Below, one piece after another: positions 18,573-27,876 of a stretch of DNA of 33,150 bases; within the stretch, counting starts at the first letter, position 1, and the number at the start of each line of letters is the position of its first letter. The notes under the pieces were generated by a model. That model worked only from the letters and a program-made list of their open reading frames with translations, was not told the DNA's origin and made no database searches. A program made the translations under genes and the position numbers. Origin of the DNA: Comamonadaceae bacterium (lineage in GTDB: Bacteria > Pseudomonadota > Gammaproteobacteria > Burkholderiales > Burkholderiaceae_C); assembly GCA_008080595.1 (NCBI GenBank), contig VIKI01000016.1, positions 1 to 33,150 of the forward strand, in the 5' to 3' direction.

Positions 18573-19451
18573 ATGAAATCATTTGAAAACGTTTTACCCA
18601 AGCTGGTGATCGCGCCGGGCTTTGTGCTCGGGTTTGCCTTCATTTATGGCTTGATGATCTGGAACGGCGTGTTGTCCGTGACCAACTCACGCATGTTGCC
18701 CAACTACGACGAATTCGTCGGGCTGGAGCAGTACGTCAAGTTGTGGGAAATGGACCGCTGGTACGTGGCGCTGAAAAACCTCGGCATTTTCAGCGTGTTG
18801 TATGTGGGTGGCTCGATGCTGCTGGGCATGCTGCTGGCGATTTTTCTGGACCAGAAAATCCGCTTTGAAGGCGCGATCCGCACCATTTATTTGTACCCCA
18901 TGGCACTGTCATTCATTGTGACCGGTACGGCCTGGAAATGGATTTTGAACCCCAGCCTAGGGCTGGAAAAACTGATGCACGACATAGGCTGGGCCTCGTT
19001 CAGTTTTGACTGGCTGGTGCAGTCTGACACCGCCATTTACTGCGTGGTGATTGCCGGTATCTGGCAGTCGGCAGGTTTTGCCATGGCCTTGTTTTTGGCG
19101 GGGCTGCGCGGTATTGACGACAGCATCATCAAAGCGGCGCAGATCGACGGGGCCAGCCTGCCGCGTATTTACTGGCGCATTATCTTGCCGGTGTTGCGTC
19201 CGGTGGTGTTCTCCACCATTCTGGTGCTGTCACACCTGTCCATCAAGGCCTTTGACCTGGTGATGGCGCTCACCGCCGGTGGGCCGGGCTATGCCTCTGA
19301 TGTGCCCGCCACCTTCATGTTCACCATGAGTTTCACCCGGGGCCAGATTGGTCTGGGCGCTGCCAGCGCCACCATGATGCTGGCCATGGTGGCGGCCATT
19401 GTGGTGCCTTACCTGTACAGCGAATTACGCTCCAAACCTCATGAGCACTGA
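18573..19451 (+). CDS. Sugar ABC transporter permease 1
   Basis: Multi-TM; EAA loop KAAQIDGASLPRIYWRIILPVLRPVV. Start at MKSFENV, downstream of the terminator. Confidence 0.93.
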   Translation: MKSFENVLPKLVIAPGFVLGFAFIYGLMIWNGVLSVTNSRMLPNYDEFVGLEQYVKLWEMDRWYVALKNLGIFSVLYVGGSMLLGMLLAIFLDQKIRFEGAIRTIYLYPMALSFIVTGTAWKWILNPSLGLEKLMHDIGWASFSFDWLVQSDTAIYCVVIAGIWQSAGFAMALFLAGLRGIDDSIIKAAQIDGASLPRIYWRIILPVLRPVVFSTILVLSHLSIKAFDLVMALTAGGPGYASDVPATFMFTMSFTRGQIGLGAASATMMLAMVAAIVVPYLYSELRSKPHEH

Positions 19452-20309
19452 ATGATGAACGCCAAGAACCTCTCTCGCCTGGCGGTTTATGCCGTGCTGG
19501 GCATCGCTGCCTTCTTCTTTCTGGCACCGCTGTATGTGATGCTGGCCACCAGCTTCAAGGATGCCGAGCAAATCCGCTCCGGCAATTTGTTGAGCTTGCC
19601 CCACGGCCTGAACTTTGAATCGTGGACGCTGGCCTGGTCTACCGCCTGTACCGGGGTGGACTGCCGGGGCCTGAAGCCGTATTTTTGGAACTCGGTGATG
19701 ATGGCCGTGCCCGCCGTACTGATCTCCACCCTGTGGGGTGCGCTCAACGGTTATGTGCTCTCCATGTGGAAATTCAAAGGCTCGGACCTGCTGTTTGGCT
19801 TCATTCTGTTTGGTGTGTTCATGCCGTTCCAGGTGGTGCTGCTGCCCATGAGTCAGGTGCTGGGTTTTCTGGGTTTGAGCAGTTCCATTACCGGCTTGGT
19901 GCTGGTGCACTGTCTGGCCGGCATGGCGGGCACCACGCTGTTTTTCAGAAACTACTACACCGCCATTCCGCGTGAACTGGTCAACGCGGCACGTATGGAT
20001 GGGGCGGGTTTCTGGCGCATCTTCTACCGTATCGTGATCCCGATGTCGACCCCGATTCTGATGGTCACCCTGATCTGGCAGTTCACCAACATCTGGAACG
20101 ACTTCCTGTTTGGTGTGGCTTTCAGCGGTGCTGACAGCAAACCCATCACCGTCGGCCTGAACAACATGGCCAACACCACCAGCAGCGTCAAGAGCTACAA
20201 CGTGGACATGGCAGCGGCCATCATCGCCGGTTTGCCGACCATGCTGGTTTATGTGCTGGCAGGTCAATATTTCGTCAAAGGTCTCACAGCTGGCGCTGTG
20301 AAAGGATAA
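19452..20309 (+). CDS. Sugar ABC transporter permease 2
   Basis: Multi-TM; VNAARMDGAGFWRIFYRIVIPMSTPIL EAA loop; Cys-containing periplasmic insert STACTGVDCRGLKPYFWNS as in GtsC-type permeases. Confidence 0.93.
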   Translation: MMNAKNLSRLAVYAVLGIAAFFFLAPLYVMLATSFKDAEQIRSGNLLSLPHGLNFESWTLAWSTACTGVDCRGLKPYFWNSVMMAVPAVLISTLWGALNGYVLSMWKFKGSDLLFGFILFGVFMPFQVVLLPMSQVLGFLGLSSSITGLVLVHCLAGMAGTTLFFRNYYTAIPRELVNAARMDGAGFWRIFYRIVIPMSTPILMVTLIWQFTNIWNDFLFGVAFSGADSKPITVGLNNMANTTSSVKSYNVDMAAAIIAGLPTMLVYVLAGQYFVKGLTAGAVKG

Positions 20310-20316
20310 ATAAATC

Positions 20317-21341
20317 ATGGCAGCATCACTCCACATTGCAGGCATTCGCAAGGTTTTTGGCAAGGGCGACAAAACCGTCGAAATTTTGAAAAAAATCGAC
20401 ATTGACGTAGCCCCCGGCGAATTCCTGATTCTGGTTGGCCCATCAGGCTGCGGCAAGTCCACCCTGCTCAACATCATTGCCGGTCTGGAAGACCCGACCG
20501 AGGGCGAGCTGAAGATCGCTGGTAAAAACGTCATCGGCGTGGCTCCGGCCCAGCGTGACATTGCCATGGTGTTCCAGAGTTATGCGCTCTACCCGACCAT
20601 GAGTGTGGCCGACAACATTGGTTTTGCGCTGGAAATGCGCAAGGTACCGTTGGAGGTACGCCAAAAACGCATCCAGGAAGTGGCTGCCATGTTGCAGATT
20701 GAGCACTTGCTGGATCGCCGCCCGGCGCAACTCTCGGGTGGCCAGCGCCAGCGCGTGGCCATGGGGCGAGCCTTGGCGCGTGACCCGCAACTGTTCTTGT
20801 TTGACGAGCCGCTCTCCAACCTGGATGCCAAACTGCGGGTGGAAATGCGGGCTGAAATCAAGCGCCTGCATAAGCCATGACGCTGGGCAGCCGCATTGCG
20901 GTGATGAAAGACGGTGTGCTGCAGCAAATCGGCACACCGGATGACATTTACCGCCGTCCGGCCAACACCTATGTGGCCGGATTCATTGGTTCGCCAACTA
21001 TGAATTTCATAGCTGGCAGCGCAAGTGACACGGGCGCTACAGGTCAATTTTCCTTTGAAGGCGGGACGCTGGAGCTGCCTTGCCCGACCCATGGCCCAGT
21101 GATCCTGGGCCAGCGACCCGAGCACATTCATCTGGCCGACGATGCGCCCTGGCGTGGTGAGGTCATGCTGGTGGAGCCCACAGGGGCAGATACCTATGTG
21201 GTGATCAAAACCGGTGCGGGTCTGGTGACTGTGCGCACCCCTCCCAGTACACAGGTCAAGATGGGGGACAGCGTAGGCCTATCGGTCAGCGCCAACCACA
21301 ACAACTGGTTTGATGCACAGACAGGTTTGCGGCTGGGTTAA
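20317..21341 (+). pseudogene. Sugar ABC transporter ATPase (MalK/UgpC type) broken into two ORFs (20317-20880 and 20877-21341)
   Basis: First ORF has Walker A GPSGCGKS, Q-loop FQSYALYP, signature LSGGQRQRVAMGRALARDP, Walker B LFLFDEP, D-loop SNLD, then RLHKP*. Second ORF, in another frame, resumes at MTLGSRIAVMKDGVLQQIG. The expected ..xLGxTxxYVTHDQxEA.. segment with the H-loop histidine is absent. Confidence 0.82.
21009..21043 (+). repeat. Dispersed 35-bp-core repeat, copy F (inside the ABC ATPase 3' ORF)
   Basis: atagctg-gca-gcgca-agtgacacgg-gcgctacagg, followed by tcaattttc; copy A (reverse complement) continues ccattttc. Confidence 0.75.
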
Positions 21342-23797
21342 TTGCCGCTGATGGATGGGCTGAACAAGGCCTCAAACTCCTCGGCAGCTACTGGTCGGGA
21401 GAACAGGTAACCCTGCCCATAGTCACACCCCGCAGCCGCCAGTAAATCACGTTGCAATTCGGTTTCAACCCCTTCGGCAATCACTTTCATACCCAACGCA
21501 TGGGCCATGGCAATAATGGCCTGGCACAACGCCAGATCGGTTGAACCGGCCACCAGTTGGCGCACAAACGACTGGTCAATCTTGACAAAGTCAATATCAA
21601 AGCGTTGCAGGTAAGACAGTGATGAGTAGCCGGTGCCAAAGTCGTCCAGCGACACATTGATACCCTCGTCGCGCAGGCTCAGCAGTTGGTCCAGCACCCC
21701 CCCACTGGTAGACAGCAACAACCCCTCCGTGATTTCCACCACGATGCTGTCCCCTGGCAAGCCAAGTTCATTCAGTTGTTCGATCCAGGAGGTGTGTTTG
21801 GGGTTGGGGTTTTCAAACTGCACCGGTGATTTGTTGACGCTGATCTGGAACTGTGGGTGTAGTGTCTTGCGCCAATGCTTGACTTGCCTGGCCGCCTGGG
21901 CAAAGACCCACTCGCCAATCTCCACAATCAGGCCACTGCTTTCCGCCACGGGAATGAATGCGGCCGGGCTGATCAGGCCACGAATCGGGTGCAGCCAGCG
22001 CACCAGCGCTTCCGCTTTGTGGATGGCACCGGTGGCCAATTCCACAATGGGCTGAAACACCACGCGAAACTCTTGCGCAACCAGTGCCGTTCTCAGGTCG
22101 CTCATGAGTTGCGCACGTTCGCGGGCCGCTTTTTGCAAGGCCGGGGTGAAAAAACTGAAACGATTGCGCCCGGCATCCTTGGCCACATACAGCGCTTGAT
22201 CGGCATTCTTAAACAAGTCTTCAATGGTGTGCCCATCAATGGGGTAGACCGTCACCCCGACGCTGGCCGACACATAGACCTGGTCATGCCCTAACTGGAA
22301 AGAGGCGCTGAGGGTATTCAACAGCTTGGGCAAAATGGTTTGTAAATGTGCAGCGTCTGACAGCTCGGTAATGATCACAATGAATTCATCACCGCCCATG
22401 CGGGCGACGGTGTCCACTTCGCGCAGGCAAGCCTGGATGCGCCGTGCTGCTTCCATCAACAAGGTGTCGCCCTGGTCGTGGCCCAAGGTGTCGTTCACTT
22501 CTTTGAAATGATCCAGGTCAATGAACAAAACGGCCAATTGCAAATTGTCACGGCGGCATTTTTTCAGCTCTTGCGCCAGCCGTTCCTGCATCATGCGGCG
22601 ATTCGGCAAACCGGTCAGGATGTCAAAATGGGCTTGCTGCCAGATCAGTGCTTCGGCAGTTTTGCGCTCGGTGATGTCGGTGTGAGTGCCAATCATGCGC
22701 AGTGGCCGGCCTTGTGCGTCTCGGCTGATGACCATGCCCCGGCTGTGCACCCATTTCCAGTTGCCATCTTTGCAACGCACCCGATGTTCATTGCTGTAGG
22801 TGCTGCTGTGACCATCCAGATGGGCTTGCCGGTCATGCTGCATTTTGGCCAGGTCTTCAGGGTGGGTGCGCATGTCCATCTCACCCATTTCGGTGGGCAG
22901 TTCACCTTCGGCATAACCGTACATCCGCAGTAATTGTGGGGACAAATATTCCTCACCGGTTTGCACCTGCAAATCCCAAACCCCATCGCCTACGCTCTCC
23001 AAGGCCAGTTTCCAACGCGCCTCGCTGTCACGCAGTGCCAATTCGGTTTGTTTGCGCCGGGTGATGTCTTGCACAATGGCCGTGCGTTTGATGATGCGCC
23101 CCTCGGACCAGACCGATGTCCCGCGCGAATGCACCCAGATGTGCCGCCCGGTCAGGGTGATCATCTCGATCTCGAATTCATGGGTTTTGGGCTGTGTTTG
23201 TGAGTCGTTGTAAGACGCATCAACGATAAGCAAGGCTTCTGGTGTGAACAGCTTGCGAGTGCTTTCCAGTGTCGGTTGAAAGCTCTGTGCCGTGGTGTCA
23301 AAAATGCGGTAAACCCCGTCCGTCCAGGTGACCTGATGGTTCAGATAATCTATCTCCCAGCCCCCCATTTCGGCGATGGCCTGGGTGGCATACAGCAACT
23401 CATTGGCACGCTTGCGTCCGGCCTCGGCCTGCACATAATCGGACACGTCGGAAAAAGTACGTACCATGCCACCATTGGGCAGTTGCCTGGAACGCACTTC
23501 CAATGTGAGCCCGGCGCGAGTCAGGCGCAAAAAATGCGTAGGTATGGGGCCTTTGCCGCCAGCCAGAACATACTGACGGGCATGGTCGTCCACCAGATTG
23601 GCATCTTTTCCAAAATCACCACGCTGCATTTGAAATGCGTTCATTTCAGCCAGCGTGGGGTGAGAGTCAAGGAAAGAGCGGGGAATGTCGAGCAACTCGC
23701 ATAACCGGTCGTTGTACAGACACACACGCCCATCCTCATCCAGCAGGTAGATACCTTGGCTGATGCTTCCAAGCAATGTCTGCAGGAGGTGTTTCAT
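21338..23797 (-). CDS. Multi-PAS GGDEF-EAL protein
   Basis: PAS/PAC repeats (ITRRKQTELALRDSEARW), I-site REVD, ARMGGDEFIVII, EAL domain KAEALVRWLHP, SLDDFGTGYSSLSYLQRF. Confidence 0.95.
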   Translation of the reverse strand: MKHLLQTLLGSISQGIYLLDEDGRVCLYNDRLCELLDIPRSFLDSHPTLAEMNAFQMQRGDFGKDANLVDDHARQYVLAGGKGPIPTHFLRLTRAGLTLEVRSRQLPNGGMVRTFSDVSDYVQAEAGRKRANELLYATQAIAEMGGWEIDYLNHQVTWTDGVYRIFDTTAQSFQPTLESTRKLFTPEALLIVDASYNDSQTQPKTHEFEIEMITLTGRHIWVHSRGTSVWSEGRIIKRTAIVQDITRRKQTELALRDSEARWKLALESVGDGVWDLQVQTGEEYLSPQLLRMYGYAEGELPTEMGEMDMRTHPEDLAKMQHDRQAHLDGHSSTYSNEHRVRCKDGNWKWVHSRGMVISRDAQGRPLRMIGTHTDITERKTAEALIWQQAHFDILTGLPNRRMMQERLAQELKKCRRDNLQLAVLFIDLDHFKEVNDTLGHDQGDTLLMEAARRIQACLREVDTVARMGGDEFIVIITELSDAAHLQTILPKLLNTLSASFQLGHDQVYVSASVGVTVYPIDGHTIEDLFKNADQALYVAKDAGRNRFSFFTPALQKAARERAQLMSDLRTALVAQEFRVVFQPIVELATGAIHKAEALVRWLHPIRGLISPAAFIPVAESSGLIVEIGEWVFAQAARQVKHWRKTLHPQFQISVNKSPVQFENPNPKHTSWIEQLNELGLPGDSIVVEITEGLLLSTSGGVLDQLLSLRDEGINVSLDDFGTGYSSLSYLQRFDIDFVKIDQSFVRQLVAGSTDLALCQAIIAMAHALGMKVIAEGVETELQRDLLAAAGCDYGQGYLFSRPVAAEEFEALFSPSISGN

Positions 23798-23903
23798 CTC
23801 GAGTTCAGGGGCGGTTTTTAAGGTGACTCATCAAACATGTTTTACCACCAATATGGCGGGGTTTGTGTGACTTTAAGAGCCGGTCCGGTATTTTGGCCTG
23901 ATA

Positions 23904-23931
23904 CAAATGTATCCAAATGTTATTCAAATGT
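23904..23931. repeat. Three CAAATGT repeats at about one helical turn
   Basis: caaatgt at 23904-23910, 23914-23920, 23925-23931. Confidence 0.8.
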
Positions 23932-25326
23932 CACAGGTGCTGGCAACCACAGTTGTACCCGCAAACCATGGGGCAAGTTACGCACCACCCTGGCCTGACC
24001 TGCGTGGCGCTGGGCAATTTCAGCCACGATGGCCAGGCCCAGGCCACAGCCGCCTGGCAGGGTGCTGGCGCGCCAGAATCGCTCGAACACATGGGGCAAG
24101 TCTTCTTCAGCCAAACCAGGGCCGTTGTCGGCCACCTCCAGCATCACCTGGGAATTCTGCGTCTGCACACTCAGTGTCACTTCGCAACCCTGGCCTGCAT
24201 AGGTCAAAGCGTTGTCGATCAGGTTGTTCATGGCTTCACGCAGCAGCATGGGTTCGCCCACCACATGCAGGTGGTCTGCCCCTTCAAAGCCCAGGTCAAC
24301 GCCAGCCTTGAGTGCGCGTGGTGTCCATTCGCGTGCCACCTCACGCGCCAAAGTAGCGACATCCAGCGGCAGCAATTTCACTTCAACCTCATTGCGAGCC
24401 AGTGATAACAACTGGTGAACCAGGTGAGCGCTACGTTTGGCCCCCGAGAGCACCTTGGTCAGGCGCTCGTGCAGGGCCACCGGGTCACTTTCGCACAAGG
24501 CCAACTCGGTCTGGCTGATCAGCCCGGCCAGTGGTGTGCGCAACTGGTGGGCTGCATCATTGAGAAAACGCTTTTCCTGGCCCAGGCTGCGGCGCACCGT
24601 GGCCAGCAGTTTGTTGAGTGCGTTTGCCAGTGCATGCACTTCCTGCGGTGCCTGAGTGAGTTCAATCGGCGACAAGTCAGACAGTGCCTGCTTGCGCCGG
24701 TCTCCCAATTGGGCCTGCAACCGGGTCAGCGGCTGCAGGCCGCGTGAAATTCCTCCATACACCAGCATGCTCAACACAACGCCTAACAGCAGCAGGGGGG
24801 CCAGCATGTCGGCAATCAGCTCGGTGGTCAAACGCTCTTGCACGGCCAGGCTTTTGGCCACTTGCACCCGCAGGCGCTGGGGTGATTTGTCTTCGCCGTA
24901 ATCCACCTCCAGCAGCGCCACGCGCATGGGTTTGTGGTCCACCTCCGTGTTGTAGAGCAGCGTCTCATTGGGGGGGGTATCGGGTGCCACACTGGGGTCT
25001 GGCAGTTTGCTGTTGCCCAGCAAAAAACGGCCAGGAGGGCTGGACACCATGTAACTCACCCGGTCTTTGGGGTCTTGTTCAATGATGTCTTGTGCGGCCT
25101 TGGGAAAGTCCACCAGCAAGCCCGAACCAATCGGCTTGACCTGGCGCGCCAGTGATCGCACCGACTGAGTGAGCGACTGGTCAATGGCTTTTTCGGCGTA
25201 GTTCAGGGCAATCCGGTAGGCCAACGCACCACCGACCAAAAACAGCACCAATTGCGGCAGCAGCAGCCACAGCAGCAACTGGCGTTTCAGGGATAGCCCG
25301 CGTGGCGGAGGGCTGGTTTCACTCAT
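23920..25326 (-). CDS. Sensor histidine kinase (TctE/QseC-like)
   Basis: GLSLKRQLLLWLLLPQLVLFLVGG, RFLNDAAHQLRTPLAGL, NLIDNALTYAG, ADNGPGLAEEDLPHVFERFWR. Confidence 0.93.
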   Translation of the reverse strand: MSETSPPPRGLSLKRQLLLWLLLPQLVLFLVGGALAYRIALNYAEKAIDQSLTQSVRSLARQVKPIGSGLLVDFPKAAQDIIEQDPKDRVSYMVSSPPGRFLLGNSKLPDPSVAPDTPPNETLLYNTEVDHKPMRVALLEVDYGEDKSPQRLRVQVAKSLAVQERLTTELIADMLAPLLLLGVVLSMLVYGGISRGLQPLTRLQAQLGDRRKQALSDLSPIELTQAPQEVHALANALNKLLATVRRSLGQEKRFLNDAAHQLRTPLAGLISQTELALCESDPVALHERLTKVLSGAKRSAHLVHQLLSLARNEVEVKLLPLDVATLAREVAREWTPRALKAGVDLGFEGADHLHVVGEPMLLREAMNNLIDNALTYAGQGCEVTLSVQTQNSQVMLEVADNGPGLAEEDLPHVFERFWRASTLPGGCGLGLAIVAEIAQRHAGQARVVRNLPHGLRVQLWLPAPVTFE

Positions 25327-26027
25327 GCACTGGTGGTTTCCAGCATGTAGCCCAGGCCGCGTACGTTGCGAATGTTCAGACCCGAGTCGGTGAGCTTGCG
25401 GCGCAGGCGGTGAATGTAGACCTCCAGCGCATTGGAGGCCACCCCACCGGCTTCCAACGGGGTACTTTGCCAGGATTCCAGCACGTCTTCACGGCTGACC
25501 ACGCGCCCGGCATGGGTGACCAACAGTGACAGCAATGCCCATTCACGTTGGGTCAGTTCCAGCTCTTCATCTCCGAGCCAAGCTTGCGGCAAGTGGGCAT
25601 CAACCCGCAGTCCGAGCGTGGTGTGGCTGCTGGCCACTTCAAGCGAGCCGCCAAACGCGGGCAGGCGTGCGCGGCGCAACAGGGAGCCCAGGCGAGCTTG
25701 CAGCTCAGCCATGTCAAACGGTTTGGTCAGGTAGTCGTCGGCCCCGGCGTTGAGGCCTTGCACCCGGTCGTCAATACCGTCGCGCGCGGTGAGAATCAGC
25801 ACCGGCAACGCGGGCAGGCGTTTGCGCACCCAGCGCAGCACCTCCATGCCGCTGATTTTGGGCAGGCCCAAATCAAGTACCACGCCGTCAAAGCGCTGGG
25901 TTTCAAGCAATGTTTGTGCAATTTCGCCATCGGCTGCCGTGGTGACACTGTGACCCGCCCGTGTGAGCTGTGCGCACAAGCCGTCGCGAAGCAATTCGTC
26001 GTCTTCAATAATGAGTAAGCTGGACAT
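25323..26027 (-). CDS. OmpR-family response regulator (TctD-like)
   Basis: LLIIEDDELLRDGL, DGVVLDLGLPKISG, LTARDGIDDRVQGLNAGADDYLTKPF, winged helix VYIHRLRRKL. 4-bp overlap with the kinase. Confidence 0.94.
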   Translation of the reverse strand: MSSLLIIEDDELLRDGLCAQLTRAGHSVTTAADGEIAQTLLETQRFDGVVLDLGLPKISGMEVLRWVRKRLPALPVLILTARDGIDDRVQGLNAGADDYLTKPFDMAELQARLGSLLRRARLPAFGGSLEVASSHTTLGLRVDAHLPQAWLGDEELELTQREWALLSLLVTHAGRVVSREDVLESWQSTPLEAGGVASNALEVYIHRLRRKLTDSGLNIRNVRGLGYMLETTSA

Positions 26028-26118
26028 GGTGTGAAGCATACCCGAGGCTTTGTCTGGTTTTGCGGGTGTGGCTTGTGATGCGGGAAAAGTTGTGAACAGG
26101 TGGCAGAGATTAAAACGG

Positions 26119-27855
26119 CTACAAATGCCGGGGAGCATGGATGGGCAGGGTTACGCGAAAGACTGAGCCGACCCCCAATTCACTCTTGACACTGATCTCG
26201 CCCTCGTGTTTTTGAACAATGCCATACGACAGGGCAAGCCCAAGCCCGGTCCCTTTTCCGATGGCTTTGGTGGTGAAGAAAGGGTCAAAAATCCGATCCA
26301 GATGCTCGGGCCGAATGCCCGTGCCAGTGTCTTGCACCTCCACCCATACCTTGTCGCCTTCTCGTCCCGTGCGCAATGTGATGATGCCGTGGGTCTCGAT
26401 GGCTTGGGCGGCATTGATCAGCAGATTCATGAAGACCTGGTTGAGTTGTGACGGAATACACTCAATGTCCGGTATACCCGCATACGCCTTGACCACAGTG
26501 GCCTTGAGCTTCAATTCGTTGTTCACCATGTTAAGCGTGCTGTCAAGGCATTCTTCCAGATTGGCACACAATCGTTCCGCCTCGCCAACACGGGCAAAAT
26601 CCTTCAAATTCTGAACAATACTCTTGACCCGTTGCATGCCTTCCATGGACTCCATCAGCAAATTGATGGCATCTTCGCGCAAGAAACAAATGTCAATTTC
26701 CTGCTTCAGCTTACCCATGGCGGAACGGGTCTCTGCTTTCAACTCACCTTCACCCGCTTCGTAAGCTGATACCACTTTGAAGAGATCTTCCACATAGCGG
26801 CGCAGACTGCCCAGGTTGGAGTTGATGAACCCGATCGGATTGTTGATTTCGTGGGCAACCCCTGCAGCCAGTTGGCCGATAGAGGCCATTTTTTCAGACT
26901 GCAACAACTGGCCATGCACCTGTGCCAGCTTCTTGATCAGTTCTTCCTGGCGCGCCCGTTCGGTTTCCAATGCGGTGTTGGCCAGGGCAAGTTGATGGCG
27001 ATCTTCCAGAAGCAACTCAACAGCCCGGGCCATTTGTGCAATTTCATCACTGCCCTCCACCGGAACACGCTGCCACACCAACGAGCTGTCATTCGAGCGC
27101 AAATAGTGGCTGACCAGATGCAAACGGTTGAGCACATGCTGGCCAAAGAGGTATTTCATCACCAGCCAGGCGAGCAACAGGCTGCCAATCAACAAGACCA
27201 GAACCCAGCGCTGATTTGCCTGGGAAGTCTGCACCAATTGGCCCACAGCATCCTGATAGTTTTGGGTAAAGTGTGCCGACAAACCCTGGGCCGATGTTGC
27301 CATGGCATAGGCTTGGCGCTGCAACTCCTGATGGAAATGGCGAATCGTCTCCTCTTGTGCCTGACGCTCTGCGCTGGTGCTGAGCGAGTTGCGCGCATGG
27401 GGAGCCGAATTGGCCGATTCGGCTTGCAAAACACCCTCACGCAAGCTGGCCACAATGTGGGTTGTGTTGCGAAAAAGTTGGCTGGCCTGGTGCAGGGCCA
27501 GCACATTGACATCATCGTTGCCCGTGACCAGACGCGCCACCAAACTGTCGATCATCCCTAGACGTTCAATGATGTCGCCATACCCACCACGCATGACCTC
27601 CAGCGAGGATCCATCCAGCATCCGGTACGTCTCGCGCTCAATCAACAAGGTTCGCTGCAGCAACTCTTGGGAATCTTGCATGTGAACCAGTCGCGCACCG
27701 GCCAATTGCTGCGAGCTGTCTACCGCCATGCGCAAAGCGTAGAGAGCCATCAACCCGCCCGCAACAGCCAACAAGGCCAAAGCAGACAAAGCATAAAAGA
27801 ATTGTCGGCGTAGGGATTTGGGCAGCAGCGAGCGAGGCAACGACTTGGAATGCAT
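26119..27855 (-). CDS. Membrane sensor histidine kinase, no receiver domain
   Basis: Two TM helices flanking a periplasmic helical region, MASIGQLAAGVAHEINNPIGFINSNLGSL, LLINAAQAIETHG, DTGTGIRPEHLDRIFDPFFTTK. Confidence 0.93.
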   Translation of the reverse strand: MHSKSLPRSLLPKSLRRQFFYALSALALLAVAGGLMALYALRMAVDSSQQLAGARLVHMQDSQELLQRTLLIERETYRMLDGSSLEVMRGGYGDIIERLGMIDSLVARLVTGNDDVNVLALHQASQLFRNTTHIVASLREGVLQAESANSAPHARNSLSTSAERQAQEETIRHFHQELQRQAYAMATSAQGLSAHFTQNYQDAVGQLVQTSQANQRWVLVLLIGSLLLAWLVMKYLFGQHVLNRLHLVSHYLRSNDSSLVWQRVPVEGSDEIAQMARAVELLLEDRHQLALANTALETERARQEELIKKLAQVHGQLLQSEKMASIGQLAAGVAHEINNPIGFINSNLGSLRRYVEDLFKVVSAYEAGEGELKAETRSAMGKLKQEIDICFLREDAINLLMESMEGMQRVKSIVQNLKDFARVGEAERLCANLEECLDSTLNMVNNELKLKATVVKAYAGIPDIECIPSQLNQVFMNLLINAAQAIETHGIITLRTGREGDKVWVEVQDTGTGIRPEHLDRIFDPFFTTKAIGKGTGLGLALSYGIVQKHEGEISVKSELGVGSVFRVTLPIHAPRHL

Positions 27856-27876
27856 CAGCGTTTGATTTCGTTATGT

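Noticed and set aside
19425-20567. 380-aa minus-strand ORF opposite permease 2 and the ATPase
   Set aside because: Antisense shadow with no domain signature.
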